Part shown: positions 45,414-58,000 of the stretch, in pieces | Layout: the number at the start of each line of letters is the position of its first letter | Numbering within the stretch: the first letter of the stretch is position 1 | NCBI GenBank assembly: GCA_963277665.1 | Contig: OY728128.1 | Coordinates: 1,871,048,988-1,871,112,987 of the forward strand | DNA from: Viscum album | Lineage: Eukaryota > Streptophyta > Magnoliopsida > Santalales > Viscaceae | Length of the DNA: 64,000 nt | Reading direction: 5' to 3' | Position numbers and translations under genes: made by a program | Notes under the pieces: generated by a model | Told to the model about the DNA's origin: nothing | What the model saw: only the letters and a program-made list of their open reading frames with translations | The model's database searches: none

Positions 45414-46850
45414 AATGTTTCATATGATCTACCTTAGGAATACTAATATGATATGCAGTTGATCATATATTGTCATAACCACCTAAACTATATATCTATT
45501 GGCTTATCAAATATATATAATTGAAAACCAAGTTTCCCACACAAGCCTCATGATGAAAACCCCCCCACCTAGACCATGTTCTTATAATAACTAGTTTGAA
45601 ACTTGTGGAATATTAACCAACTAGAGAAATAAGTTAGTTCATACAATTAGTACCTGGTATCCCATGACCAATAGTGGAACTAAGTCATTGTAAAAATAAT
45701 ACAAGTTTGACACAAGAGGAATAACCATAACTACACTCAACCATAACACCCAATGATTTAGTTCCCCATACATACATAACATACACTCAAGACATAAGCA
45801 TCATATTCTTATTCTTGGGGAGCAAGAAGTATCACATATTTATCACAAACCCACATAAGTGGTAAACGAGAAAAGGGGGAATCAAGGATTTACTTCCACA
45901 TACACCATTTAAAACCATTGTTCTAAATAGTACATTGACACCAAAACATGCCTTCAAATGAAAAAAAATTAATTTTTCATAAATTAATTACCAAACATAT
46001 TATAGAAAATATAGAAGACACCAAATCCTTTTAAACATTTCAATGTCTCACTTACACACGCATTAATTTCATTGAAAAAAAATTCATGGAAAATGACCTA
46101 TATTTCCCTCAAAAATCACTTGAAGACAACATGAAATTTGTTAATAGGTCCACAAAAATAAACCATTTCTCTTAAAATTTTTCAAAGATACACTTAAACA
46201 AGGTTCCTTCTCTTTGAAAGACAAAACAATGAAAAAGGGACAACCACATCCATCAAACTAGTTAAAACAATCCAAAAAGACATTTTAGAAGTTTTGAACC
46301 ATGTACACATTTAAAATTAAAATTTTAAAAACACATTAAACAACATTTTTAATATATTTAGAGGCCAACACCTCAATTCCACATCAAATTCTATTCATAA
46401 CCAAGTTTTCACACATTAAAGATCATAATCGGGTAAAAACCCACTTCAATACATGATAACCATTTCAGAAGGAAATAAGATATTTCACAAGAATATTAGC
46501 ATAATAAGACATTAAATTTAAAAAAATTAAAACATGTGTTTCTTATGAAAACCCATTTATACAAACCTCAAAACACAAAGAAATATTTTCAAAAAACCAT
46601 TGGTATAACAAAAATATTAGTAATTTTATAAAAATTGAATTTAAAAAGTAAACGCATGTTAATAGGGAAGCCAACTCAATTCCCCAAAATTAGACCTCGT
46701 GTTAATAGGGAATCCAACTCAATTTTCATATAATATCTATAGTTCTTTGAAAATCATCTACCAAAAACTGGCTTTAAGATATGTCAAAATTTAAAATATG
46801 AGGTATTAATCATTATTTTATATCAATCATAAATTGAATTACCTAATATA
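45413..46850. other. CACTA 5' interior, non-coding
   Basis: AT-rich, no recognised coding motif. A short phrase, GTTAATAGGGAAGCCAACTC near 46,658, recurs almost unchanged about 35 bases later. Confidence 0.45.
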
Positions 46851-46909
46851 TCCTACCTTAGAGTGTAATGATCTATATTTTTTCTATTGAACACTTTATA
46901 TAATTTTTG

Positions 46910-47110
46910 AGTTGAATAATTGTGGTGATGAGGGGAAGCGAGGGATGGAGAGGCATGGTGAGGAATGGAGAGGGATGAAGAGGGATGGTGAGGCACATCG
47001 AGGTGAGGTGATGGCTGGCGATAGACGGCGATGGGGCAAGGATGTGGACCAGTAGTGCTTCGGGGAGTCAACGGGGTGGGGGTTGGGGGGTCGGGGTTGT
47101 CGAGATATGG
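46910..47110. repeat. G-rich low-complexity segment near the CACTA 5' end
   Basis: The plus strand has imperfect repeats of GAGGGATGGAGAGG and GGTGAGG, then a GGGG-rich run (GGGGTGGGGGTTGGGGGG). It is strikingly GC-rich against the surrounding DNA. The minus ORF 46,853-47,071 (Pro/Ser/His-rich) is a translation of this repeat and not a supported gene. Its position about 150 bases inside the 5' end suggests a promoter-proximal GC-rich region. Confidence 0.5.
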
Positions 47111-47238
47111 GGAAAGTGTCGTGGGTTTGAAAAAATTTAATGGTTTAGAAAAAGTTTCTTAAAAACCACCAATAAGTTATTTTAAAAAATTAGTATTTGT
47201 TTTAGAATTCACCGCTAAACTCTCAGTTTGGTCGAGTG

Positions 47239-47340
47239 GGGGCATTGTGCGTATATTCAAACAAAGGCGTCCTCATGACATTAAACGTCTGTTTCTCATA
47301 GTCGAGGATGTTTATAAAGATCCAAAATCACCTGGTATAC
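47239..47340. repeat. Right part of the A-unit split by CACTA
   Basis: GGCATTGTGCGTATATTCAA and the following CAAAGGCGTCCTCATGACAT continue the A-unit that stops at 37,351. Joined, the two parts match other A-unit copies without loss. This independently marks the CACTA boundaries. Confidence 0.8.
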
Positions 47341-49060
47341 TATTGCTTATAGTCATTAATCTTGGGTGACGACATCAAAGTTTAACGTCCTATTGTTGGG
47401 ACTAATACCAAATAGTTTAATTTCATGTGGGGAGGATTATTTGGGGTATTATAGTTTTACGTCATATGATGAGGTCCACTTTCTATAAAAACCATGATTA
47501 ACTAGGGGATCATTGGGTCAGGATGTTCTAACATGCCTAAAATTTGAGAGGGAAGAAATTTTTAAACCATGATTCAGGGGGTTCTTAGATCATGAGAAAT
47601 GACATGGAGTTTGGAAGTTGTTGGGGATACAAAAGAAGGATAAGCCTCTCCTAAGGATTAATTTATCTCCATTTGATAGCCCTTTTTTGTGGGAAACATA
47701 TATAGATCCTCCTAGGCATTGTAAACATAGTCAAGTAGAGGTATCCACAAGACACTGACTTTCCACTTCTGATGGACATGGAGGTCTATGAAGATTATAA
47801 ATCACCCCAAGAAACAGAGTTTTATGGATGGAGAAGGTTGTGTCAAAGCATGTAAGAAACATGAATAATGTGATTTTCCACATAGTTCTGGATCAACCAC
47901 TCATAGGAGGAAGGTTTTTTGGTTTCATGAGTATCATGTGGAGTAGCTCAACTCATGGTGTTTAAGGGACAAATGTTGGGGTGGTGTCAGGGAACAACAT
48001 AAAATTTCATTTACTCATCCCGAGAAGTTCATGGTGTGACTCCCAATTTTTAATGGGGGTCAGTGAGGGTAAAGAAGGGACCATCCATGAGGGCAGGGAC
48101 CACATCCCGAAACTAATATCGAGTAGTGGTGTGGGGTTACAGACCACATGGTATGGACCGATGGGTGTGAATTTTTCTATGCATGACATTTTCCATATGG
48201 TATTGTTCGCATACTATCATCCTCAAAGGGTCATCTGTGAACTGTGGTCCGTATAAGAGCATCTGTAAACTTTCATCTGTGAAGGAATGGCCAAGAATTA
48301 GCTATCCTCGTAGAATGGAAAGTTATTTGTCTCCCTTATAGGGGGTCTACGAACCATTTTCTGCAAAGGAGGTATCTGTTTACTATCTTACACATAAGGG
48401 TCTCACATAATTTCTTCCACATAGGGGGTCTGAAAACTGCCTTCCACATAGGGGGGTTCTCAAACCATTTTTTATTTATTCTCAAAGTTATGAAATGATG
48501 TGTGAATTCTATGAAGGACACTACCTCTTCATATTATCTTTTGTGGAGGGTCTTCCATATGTGGTTAGTAGGGTTTAGTTATGCCAAGGGACACCCACTT
48601 ATGTTTTGCAGGATGGCTTATAAGAACCTATTTAGGTGTGAGAGGAATTTCTCCACCACCCTTTTTGTTTTTAACCATGCATCTTACTTTTCTCTCCTGT
48701 CTGTCAAGATATTTTATCTCTATAGATAGTTTTTTTTTCAATCTCCCTTGGGGTTTATATATAGACAAGTTGAGAGCTGGATATATGGTTTGCATAGAGC
48801 CTTTTATGGAAGCCCATGGAGAACTCATTGATCCAAGGATGACTTGCTCAGTGTGAGGAATATTTTTGGAGCATTTGGATGACACCAAATCCCACGAACT
48901 ACTTAGTTCAAGGGGGATATTGTACACAGGGGACATTGTATACGTGGGTGGAATTCTCCACCTCTATTTAACCAATGATGTCGTTGGAAGGAGCTAATGC
49001 CGTCATCTTCATTCCAAGAACCATTTAGTTTATGGATGGCTTTGTGTAACCACAAACTTC
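47340..49060. repeat. Block A, right copy
   Basis: Collinear with 1-1,700 and includes an A-unit (47,510-47,830) and the 27-bp minisatellite (about 48,210-48,480). Homology ends near 49,055 after CTTTGTGTAACC, and the sequence beyond is unrelated and AT-rich. ORFs at 47,981-48,936 are not supported as genes: the corresponding left-copy region has different frames. Confidence 0.72.
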
Positions 49061-49962
49061 CATGTGATTTAACATGAATGATTATTTTAGAAGGATATTA
49101 TTTAGTTTTTTTAAAGTAAGATGAATGTTATAAGATAAACATTGAGGGTAATAAATAATTATTGATGTTATTTTTGATATTGGGTTAATTATTTATCGTA
49201 TAATTAAATTTTAATTGTTGTTGTGCTTTTTGAATTTTAGATATTAATGTATTATATCTTCATATGATGTTTTATTTATTTTGGGTAATTTCTTAACTTA
49301 GGATGGAAATTTTGGTTTTATTAAAGTTAGGAATAAAATATTTTTATCCTTCTATACACACCATGGCCAATCAAAATTTGATTAAAATGCATCATAAATT
49401 AAATATTCATGATCATATTTTGGAGTAAAATATGAGATAAATGTGGAAACTGGCTATAACATGAAACCAAAGGATGAAATTCCATTTGTGGATTCAAAGA
49501 AAATAAAGTAAGCATATTTATTTAGGTTTTTAGTAGAAATGGTAAATAAATTCACCAACTATAAGAAACTAATCTTAAAAAATGTTATCTAGTTACATTT
49601 ATTTTTAATGAATTGAATTTCTTTTTCACACATCATTGGTTTATGTTTTCTTGGTCATTAACATTCTCAAGATCTTTCACTTTCTTGTGATCAATGATAC
49701 CTTCTATTGCCTATCATTTTATAGACAATACTTTTTCACTCAATTTCTATATTTCCAATTCCCAATAATGTTCTATGATGTTTAAACCTAGTTATTTTTT
49801 ATTCTATATGACCTTTATATTTCAATTTACTCTATTTAAAAGAATGTTTTATTAACCCTTTATGAGGTGGGTTTTCATCAAATGTGTTATCAAATATTAA
49901 AACCTTGATTTCTGTGATCAATTTCCAATATGGATGATTTAAATTATTAAATGGGGGTAGAA
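49060..49962 (+). other. Unrecognised AT-rich stretch, probably 3' interior of an old Tekay element
   Basis: No coding motif is seen. Its right end carries a polypurine tract, so part of it may be the decayed end of a plus-strand Tekay interior. Confidence 0.3.
49950..49962 (+). other. Polypurine tract of an old plus-strand Tekay-type element
   Basis: AAATGGGGGTAGAA is directly followed by TGTAAC, closely matching AAGGGGGGTAGAA-TGTAAC of the minus-strand element at 28.4 kb. This suggests a 3' LTR starting at 49,963. Confidence 0.65.
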
Positions 49963-51628
49963 TGTAACTTTCAAATATTTTAAAAGAGGAACATGCTCGA
50001 TAATATATGTATCACACAACATCAAGCTTAAATGAACCAAAAAATAATATTTTTAAAATTTTATCATTATACCCCAGTCATTGATTTGGAGGAAATGAAT
50101 AGTAGAAACTGATTTATGAAATATATATCAAATGGCCCCACTAAGAAAAAATATTTATCATTTCTTAATAAAAAATCATTCAATTTTCAGTACTCATTTT
50201 AAGATTAAAAATTTTGTTTTCTTAAAAATAGTTTTTATTGATTTTTATAGGAAAATAATATAATTAATTTTTGAAACTTGTATAAATTATATTTTATAAA
50301 AAATATATCATTTTTTAAATCATCATACCAGAATTATAATATTATGAAATTTTTTGTTTTTTCTTAAAAGGTTGATTTTTTCATGAATAGTGAAAATATA
50401 ATTTTTTGTAAAAATATGATTTTTTTATTGGAAAGTACTATTATTATTTGAATTTAATCTCAATTTAAAAAAATATATATTTTTTTATAAATAATATAAT
50501 TAATTACATATGAATCGTGTTTATTCTTGAATTTGGTATAAGTTCATTTTTTAGCTTCGAAACATATTTTTCTAAAAAATGTTTTTTATTGTGTTTTATA
50601 TACTTATATTAAAATTGATTTTTATCACTTAAAAAAATTGAATCATGAAAATTTGATTCTATATTTATAATATGGAAGTTCAAATTTGAATAATATTTCA
50701 AATTTATTTTTTCACTTAATGAACAGTGTCCTTGGTCAAAATTTCTCACCTCGTTAAGGGTAAACTGGGTTACTAAAGTCAAAAATTAGGTTATAAGGAT
50801 TTAAAAATATATCTAACACATGAATTATTTCTATTTTATGATTTTATTTCTACCACTCATTAATATATTTGAATGCATTTTATTTTAATGAAATTTGTGT
50901 TTGATAAAGACATTTATATTATTTTTAGTAAAGGAAAATTCTAAAATTTCACTCTCCCTTTGAATTTATATTATATGAAATCATAGGGATAAGTGGATAT
51001 TATGAATGAATATAAAAGTTTATTTTGAACCTAATTTTTAAATTCTCACTCAACCATAAAGTGATTTACGAAAACCTAAAAACATTTGTGGTGGTTAACA
51101 AAGGAGTTAAACCAAATGGCATGGTTCAAAATTATATATAAAAATATCCAAATTTTATTAGTTTATAGTATTTAAACCTTAAAATATCTCATACTTTAAA
51201 TTTTTTAAACTTTGTTCCACATTAAAATTAAAAATAATTTATCATACTTAAATCCTTTATGTAAATCCAAGTCACCTTCACTATAAAATTACATCACCTC
51301 TATTCTATTATTCATGAAACCTTGAGCCACATAGTTTGAACAAACCCAAAAAACACCTATTATAAACATCCTTATACATTTTATACAAGTTTTTATATCT
51401 TTAAAATACCATCCCTAAAAATATTAACACGAAATATAAAGGAATTATTTCAATGAGGATGTAATCATTTTAAATGATTTATTTTATTTTACTTATTCTT
51501 TTTCCAAATTCAATTTTATCCTAACTATTATAATATAATATAATCAGTATATAACATATAATGATATGTCACTAAGATTAATTTAAAAAACTTATTCAAC
51601 TTCATTTCCATTCTATGGGTAAGAAAAT

Positions 51629-51673
51629 CATTATTCATGCGTACATATGGGCTGACACCCCCATGAATTGATG
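51629..51673. repeat. Stem-loop module in the eroded LTR
   Basis: CATTATTCATG (51,629-51,639) pairs with CATGAATTGATG (51,662-51,673). Between them CGTACATATGGGCTGACACC resembles the reverse complement of the core of the Tekay LTR modules (TACGTACGGACTACCGTCTC). A second, weaker module is at about 51,815-51,860, with GTGGA/TCCAC as inner stem. Confidence 0.55.
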
Positions 51674-53791
51674 TGTTTCTTTTTTTCATTTAAACCTCAC
51701 TAGCCCAGTTTTTTGATGAATTTTATAAATATATCTAATATTCATGACATAAATATTATTTTATAAATATATTATATTACTTATCTTATTACCCTTCCAA
51801 AAAAAAGATATTGTCACTTCAATGTATATGTGGAATACCTACTCCACAGTGAGATGTGATTATTTTTCACATCTTCCATTCATGGGTGATTATAAATTTT
51901 TATTTTAGTTATAAATTTTATAATTATGAAAATATTATTATTCTTTAGGTGATGTAAAATATAACCCCTTTGACCATGGCCAACCAACTGAGCTCATTTT
52001 TTAATAATAAAATGAATATCCTCAAAACACCATACATGAACTTAAGAGATTAAGTAACTAAATACATAACTATAAAAAATGAAATAAATTGTATAATTTA
52101 AATGGATTAAACCTAGAGAAGTTTATTAAATAGGTAAATAATTGATGTAAATTTATTATATAGTAATTTAAACAGTTTGCATAGAATGTTCAGACTTGAG
52201 TTAAGGGGTTTCTTAATTAAATTAATTTTTATTAGGATATAACACTTCTTCATTGACCTTGTTATATCATGATTATGTTTGAATTGATATCTAAATTATT
52301 TTATGCATTATTTACACTTTTTTATTGCGTAACATATGTGTATATAATCACTTCAAGGATTTATTATATATAGACAATGAACCAAATAGCCCAAATTCGG
52401 TGGAAAATTTATTACAAAGGTTAAAGATACAGGTTATTGAATTCATAAGACCAATGAGTTTTATAGTCTTACTATACTAGATATATTCATGAGACAAATA
52501 TTTAATTTGAAAACATAAAATAAAACTTAGTGTGATTAAAATTTCTACATCCTTGAACTCATTAAAATATTCATTCTTCATACCTTGGAGAAATGAAACA
52601 AAAAAATGGGTAGAACAGGTACTATATAAGATTTAAATAAATTGGAAGATATTAGAAATAAATAAAGAATAATTAGTAAAGTATAATAAATATGTAAAGG
52701 TTAACTTATGGACACACATGCCATTTATTAAAGAACTTGACTTACATGATTAGATTAGGCATAATCAATATGATAAGGTAAATATCTAAACACACATTAC
52801 ATTTAATCAATAAGTTATGCTCAAAATAAATCCATGGATATAGTGACATTAACCCAAGAATCCCAGATCTGGTGTCATACCTCATTACATTGGAATAAGA
52901 TACAAGGAATAACATCCCAATAGACCAAATAGTTTATAAGTCTAGGAAAACAAGATACAAACATGAGTATCACATTATAATTGAATACAAAAATTACAAC
53001 ATAATATTTTTCAATGATATCATTATTCCCTCCATCATATTATTTTATATCAAACACAGTACTCTTCATGTATTCCTTATAAATAATAAAAATAAAGCTG
53101 ATATCAATTTATCAGTAAAGGTTATGTATAGAATAAGATATCATGAATCTATAATCATAATCAATATGAAAAAATAGTGAACATATAATCTATATAATTA
53201 CTTGACTTCATGAATTGACTAGGAATAATTAATAAGGAAATGTAAACAAATAAACACACATTCCATATAATCTGTAATCTGAGAATAAAATGCATCCATA
53301 TATAATATCATAATGAAAACCTCATGAATAATGATAAGTGAATATGAATTAAGGAAATGATTATTTATCAGACATCATGTTTCTCAGATACATGACACCA
53401 TTTCCATAAAGACCTTTTATAAGATGATTTAAAATACTTCTGTGAAGACCTTTCACAAGATTGTGAAAAAATATTGGTTACAAATGCATTGGGTTTTTCT
53501 AACTGGTTTTGTCTCATGAGACCATCAATGAATCGAGGGAGATTCATTAGTTAATCTACAATCCATGTTATACCAGTCCAAATCATTCAACATATATCGA
53601 AAAATAGATTTTATTAATGAAAAATGTACCTTATCATTATGCATCCCTATTGATTAAAGAATACAAATTTTACAAGATTTCCACAGGTAATCAAATAAAT
53701 TTCAAAGTGAAAACCATATGTAAAAATGGTATAATATTTAGGAAATAATAATATAAATGATAAATAATATAAATTTTTAGTGTAAATTCAA

Positions 53792-53806
53792 CATCTAATG
53801 AACATA
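53792..53806. repeat. 15-bp target-site duplication, left
   Basis: CATCTAATGAACATA here is repeated exactly at 54,644-54,658. Perfect duplications of this length are typical of target-primed (LINE/SINE-type) insertion. Confidence 0.9.
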
Positions 53807-54643
53807 GCAAAAAAATTAGGGTAGAGCCCTATTTATTAAAACGAAAAAAAGAAAAGTCCCTTTTGAATGGGAGAGAACCCATTACATGGAACAGAGTCTA
53901 AAACCAAACAACAACCACATAACATAAATTCAAAGACCAAAAAGTAATATCACAGAGGTCCAATGGAAAACACAACCATTTCACAACCCAAGGTCCATCA
54001 TGGGACCAATTAGGCCCAAGTTGCAAAGTCCAAGAAGCCGGTCTGCCACCAGGTGTTGTCTCCGAACCTGGTACCACTGTACACCGGAGCCCACAGAGAG
54101 CTCGAGGAAGGGATCCATGTCCGAAACCGCAACCCCCCAGAACCCCAGCCGTAAAAAGGATTAACACCACGACTTGATGCTGAAATATCAGACCAACACC
54201 ACCATGAATGAAGTTGAAATCTGTCCGCAAAGATGGATCCCCAACGCCTCTGTTGCAAAGATCCTGCTCGAAGATGGATCAGACCCACACCGCCGCACAT
54301 CCAGATCTGGCCCCTCTCTGCCAAGAAGCTAATCTGTTTGACCTTGTCGAAGGTGCCGCATGAAAAACCCTAGTAGAATGATACCGATCCTGACCAGATC
54401 TGGTATTCCGAACCAGATCCTGCTTTGGGGAGGTAGATCGTTGCACCGCTGACGTGCCTCCACCGAGGATCGCAACAACGGCCGCAAATCACCACCTTCA
54501 CAACCCTGATGCAAAATCATCTAGGGCACCTGTTGTGTCGCCGAACCCAAAGGCGTTGATCATAGGAATGAAGAAGCAGCGGCTAGAAAACACTAAACCG
54601 CAAAGGAACTCCTGCTCGCACTCCGCCCCTTACGGGCTCATCC
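53807..54643 (-). mobile_element. GC-rich retroposon with 15-bp target duplication, class unknown
   Basis: 837 bp bounded by a perfect 15-bp direct repeat. It is much more GC-rich than its surroundings. Read on the minus strand it ends with AATAAATAGGGCTCTACCC, then a short T run and GC. Sequence before that (CCATTCAAAAGGGACTTTTC) looks like a 3' untranslated end. ORFs of 110, 104 and 63 residues (53,898-54,520, minus) are Trp/Gly-rich and show no known domain. Left GGGTAGAGCCCTA and inverted right GGGATGAGCCCGTA are similar, so a terminal-inverted-repeat element is an alternative. The long duplication favours a LINE fragment or another processed retroposon. It sits in the eroded LTR. Confidence 0.65.
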
Positions 54644-54658
54644 CATCTAATGAACATA
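54644..54658. repeat. 15-bp target-site duplication, right
   Basis: CATCTAATGAACATA, identical to 53,792-53,806. Confidence 0.9.
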
Positions 54659-55016
54659 ATAAAGTGAATTATTCAAGATAAAGTTATTGAACACAAAAAT
54701 AGATTCAAGGAAGTGAATTTCAAAAATTTCCCAAGTCAAAATGATCATCAAACATCTAGAGGATGACTAATTATGGTATCAATAAAATATATTCCCATTA
54801 GAGTAAAAATAAAGACATTCTTTCAAAAATGACTAGAATATTCCTTTCACATTTTTGGTAAAAGTGAAATGGGTATTGTTTTGAAAATGATAGAATATTC
54901 TTTTAAAAACATTCCATAAATCAATTTGAAAAGGTTAAAAAATTGAAATCATTTTTAAAAATCATGGTTTTGGAATAAAACATATTTTCCGATGAATAGA
55001 TAAATGAAGTCTAATT

Positions 55017-58000
55017 TGTAACATCTCGGCCGGAACCATCAGGTCAAAGCCAGATTCTATGAGACCTCTTATGCGCCTTCCCATATGCAAGAGGATTCCA
55101 ACTAGAAGCGAGGGATTTATTCAATCAGTGGGGAAAATATACCCTCAGTGTCATTTCATAGGATCGATAATCAATAATAACCAATATAATAAATAATCGG
55201 ATTCAACGTGTGGAAAATTAAAGATGGAAGACATGTCATATAAATAAAGTATCTCCCAAAGTGAAAAGAATAACCAGTGTAAATTAAGAATGTAAACAAA
55301 CAATTGATAAATTAAAGGTCCCATTGATTTCCAACCTAGCCCATGACCATCTTCACACTCCTCATATCATTAGTCTTCTAGAGGTCCCTTTACCTTCATC
55401 TAATCCCTCATTAAATCTACAAGCGCATCAAAATGATTAGTTAGGGTGTGAGTATAAGACTTAGTAGAACACCACCAATGATTATTTAACTTTATGTAAT
55501 CAAGTATTAAATTTTATTCCATTATAATAATAAATTAATAATAATTATAGTAACACATGGTCTAGAACTGAGTGGTCATGCTCTAACCAATCCACCAAAA
55601 ACTGTCGACTGTACATTCTTAAGATCCATTCAAAAAATGTATTGTATGTCGATAAGTATCCAAAACCGGCCACAAGGATGTTAGAAAGTATCTCTAAATC
55701 AAAAAGGCCTCATGTGTAAAAAACATACCCAAAATTGACAAGGAATCAAGTAAAACATTGAATCCATAAATCATCGATTATCTATAGCCTACTCGGAAAC
55801 CACAAGGAATCTAGTAACCCTCCAAATCCACAAGTTTCCAATTTTTGACCATCTACTATGAATACACAATGAATAAAGTAGATTCCAAATTACAATTTTA
55901 TCATGTTGTTATTTCATCATTTCCACACATCATGAGTGGACTCCACAAAGAGTAATCCTAACATGACAACCACCTATCATGTATACATATACCCATCCTC
56001 CAAAGGGAAAAAAGACAATTCATGGAATCATAATAACCAATGCACAAATCCTGAGAAATATAGTCTCATCATATATATCAACATGTGAATCAAACATCAT
56101 CATAGAATCAATATATCACATTAATCCCTTGGAATCAAATCATACCATATCATGGGCTGCACACACGCACATGTGATCACAAGTCAAGCATGGTATAAAA
56201 TTAGAAAACACATAAATCAAGTATGGGAACATGTGTATACATAAGCACAAAATGATAAGGAACTTCATACCTTAAAATTCATTGATGTAAAAAGTCATGG
56301 ATAAAACAGTCAAAAATAAACGTTCATGCCCTTATTATCAAAATATCGACACATGAGGTTCACCAAGGGTCCTTAAAACCAAAACCTACTATTTTTATGT
56401 CCAACAGAAATAAAATATCACATTTTATGACACTTTATCTCTCCAAGATCACTTCCAAATTTATATTTTGGGCCAACACATGCTCTCACTATATTCTCCT
56501 CAAGAATAATTGTCTCTTGATAATTTCTCATAAATTATCTATTATTGTTTCCTTTGATAATTTATTTTAAATTATAAATTTATAATTATCTTTGACAATT
56601 CCCCAAAAATTATTATTTTATAGTTTTCTCTGATTTTTTATAAATTATCCCATATAATTATATTTTTAAAACGTCTTATAAATTTTAATTTTTTAATTAT
56701 CTTGGATAATTAATCATAAATTATCATTTTATAATTATCTCTGATAATTTATTATCCTCTAATAATTATTATTTTATAAATTATCCTTTAATAATTTAGC
56801 GACTAACAATTGATAATTTTAATAATTTTCCTTGATAATTACAAAATTATTGTTTTCTAATTCTTTGTAATTATCTTTCGATAATTTTAATCACTCATAC
56901 CTTGATAATTTTATTTAAAAATATCATTTGAAAATATGGTGGGATTATCAATGATAATTTGAATAAAATTATCATTCGACAATTAGAATAATTATCCCCT
57001 ATTAAAAATTCCATGATAATTTTCATAAATTATACTTTTATCAATCAAATTTTTACTTCTACAATTTTTACTTAATTATTATTTGGTAATTTGATGATTT
57101 ATCTTTTTATAATATTTTTTATAAATCAACCATTGATAATTTATTTTTAATGATCTATTTAAAATGTGTAAAATCAATTTGAAGAATACCTTTCTTCAAC
57201 TATATTTTTTCCATTTTAAATATATCATTTAATATAATTTATAAAATGATGTTTTATAAAAAAATATCCAACTATAAATCATAAAATCATCAAAGGATAA
57301 CAAATGAAAATTTTTTATCAGATAATTTTGATTGATAAATGGGTCATTTATGAATATTATCATGAAATTTTTAATAAAGGATAATTATTACAATTATAAA
57401 ATGGTAAAGTTATCAAATTATCAATGATAATCCCATAAAGTCCTCAAATGATAATTTTATGTAAAATTATCAAAGGATGAGTGATTAAAATTATCCAAAG
57501 ATAATTATAATGAATTATCAAACAATAATTGTCATATTATAAAGGATAATAATAAAAAAATCAATAGTTTCTAGATTATTAAATCATAATATATAAAATA
57601 TTAATTAGTAGAGGATAAAAAATCATTATAAATAATTATAAATTGATAATTTATGAGTAATTATCAACTATAATTATAAAATTATAACTTATGATAAATT
57701 ATCAAAAGTTAATTATAAGGAATAATTTAAAAAAATTATCATAGATAATTATAAATTGATAAATTATGTGAAATTATCAAAGATAGTTATAAAATAATAA
57801 TTTATAAAAAATTATCAAAAGTTAATTATAGAAGGATAATTTGTGAGAAATTTTTAATAGATAATTATTGTTGAGGATAATATAGAAAGTGCATGAGTTA
57901 ATATAAACAATAATTAAGAAATTTTCCAAGAGAGAGAAAGTATCATAGAATGTGATATTTTATTTCAATTTTAAATAAAATAGTTGGTTTTGGTTTTGGG

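Larger units (their letters stand above)
37352..47238 (-). mobile_element. CACTA (En/Spm) DNA transposon
   Basis: The left end reads CACTATGAAAAATTGCC and the right end, read inward, CACTCGACCAAACTGAG. The flanks AGG (37,349-37,351) and GGG (47,239-47,241 or one base further) fit a mutated 3-bp target duplication. The uninterrupted A-unit elsewhere reads CCACCAGGCATTG, which matches the joined flanks. Subterminal repeats related to GCGGTAGTTTAAAC occur near the left end. Minus-strand relics of TNP2-type transposase and a second En/Spm protein lie inside. It is about 9.9 kb, a usual size for an autonomous CACTA element, but it is decayed. Confidence 0.88.
1..49060 (-). mobile_element. Putative giant Tat-lineage Ty3/gypsy element, nested and decayed
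   Basis: Seen: minus-strand relics of gag, protease, RT, RNase H, a second RNase H and integrase lie in Ty3/gypsy order between 19.8 and 13.4 kb. They are flanked by families of non-coding repeats that occur on both sides (about 1-4.5, 11.1-13.4, 34.8-37.4 and 47.2-49.06 kb). Known: a second RNase H between the RT-RNase H and the integrase, and long untranslated regions with tandem repeats, are typical of the plant Tat lineage (Ogre/Retand-like). Inference: the copia relic, the Tekay-type element and the CACTA element inserted into one large Tat element. The outer limits are uncertain because the left side runs off the window and homology on the right stops near 49,055. It could instead be two or more clustered Tat copies. 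Confidence 0.5.
49963..55010 (+). repeat. Eroded Tekay-type LTR (plus orientation)
   Basis: It starts with TGTAAC after the polypurine tract. Diverged similarity to the reverse complement of the 24.1-28.4 kb LTR is visible at several points in matching order. These are CATGAATAGTGAAAA phrases near 50,385, GTTAAGGGTAAACTGGGTTA near 50,753, a stem-loop module at 51,629-51,673, and GCATTGGGTTTTTCTAACTG then TCTCATGAGAC near 53,490. The last part is interrupted by a retroposon (53,807-54,643). The right end is not defined. No genes are seen. Confidence 0.5.

Noticed and set aside
46853..47071. Pro/Ser/His-rich protein of 72 residues
   Set aside because: It is the translation of a G-rich simple repeat near the CACTA 5' end.
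53898..54520. Three Trp/Gly-rich minus-strand ORFs as host gene exons
   Set aside because: They overlap in different frames, lie wholly within a retroposon bounded by a 15-bp duplication, and show no domain.
56500..57880. The inverted repeat as a mere artefact of GATAATTAT low complexity
   Set aside because: The inner third is indeed low complexity, but the outer arms (55.0-56.4 and 58.0-59.35 kb) pair through ordinary unique sequence at symmetric distances, so the palindrome does not depend on it.
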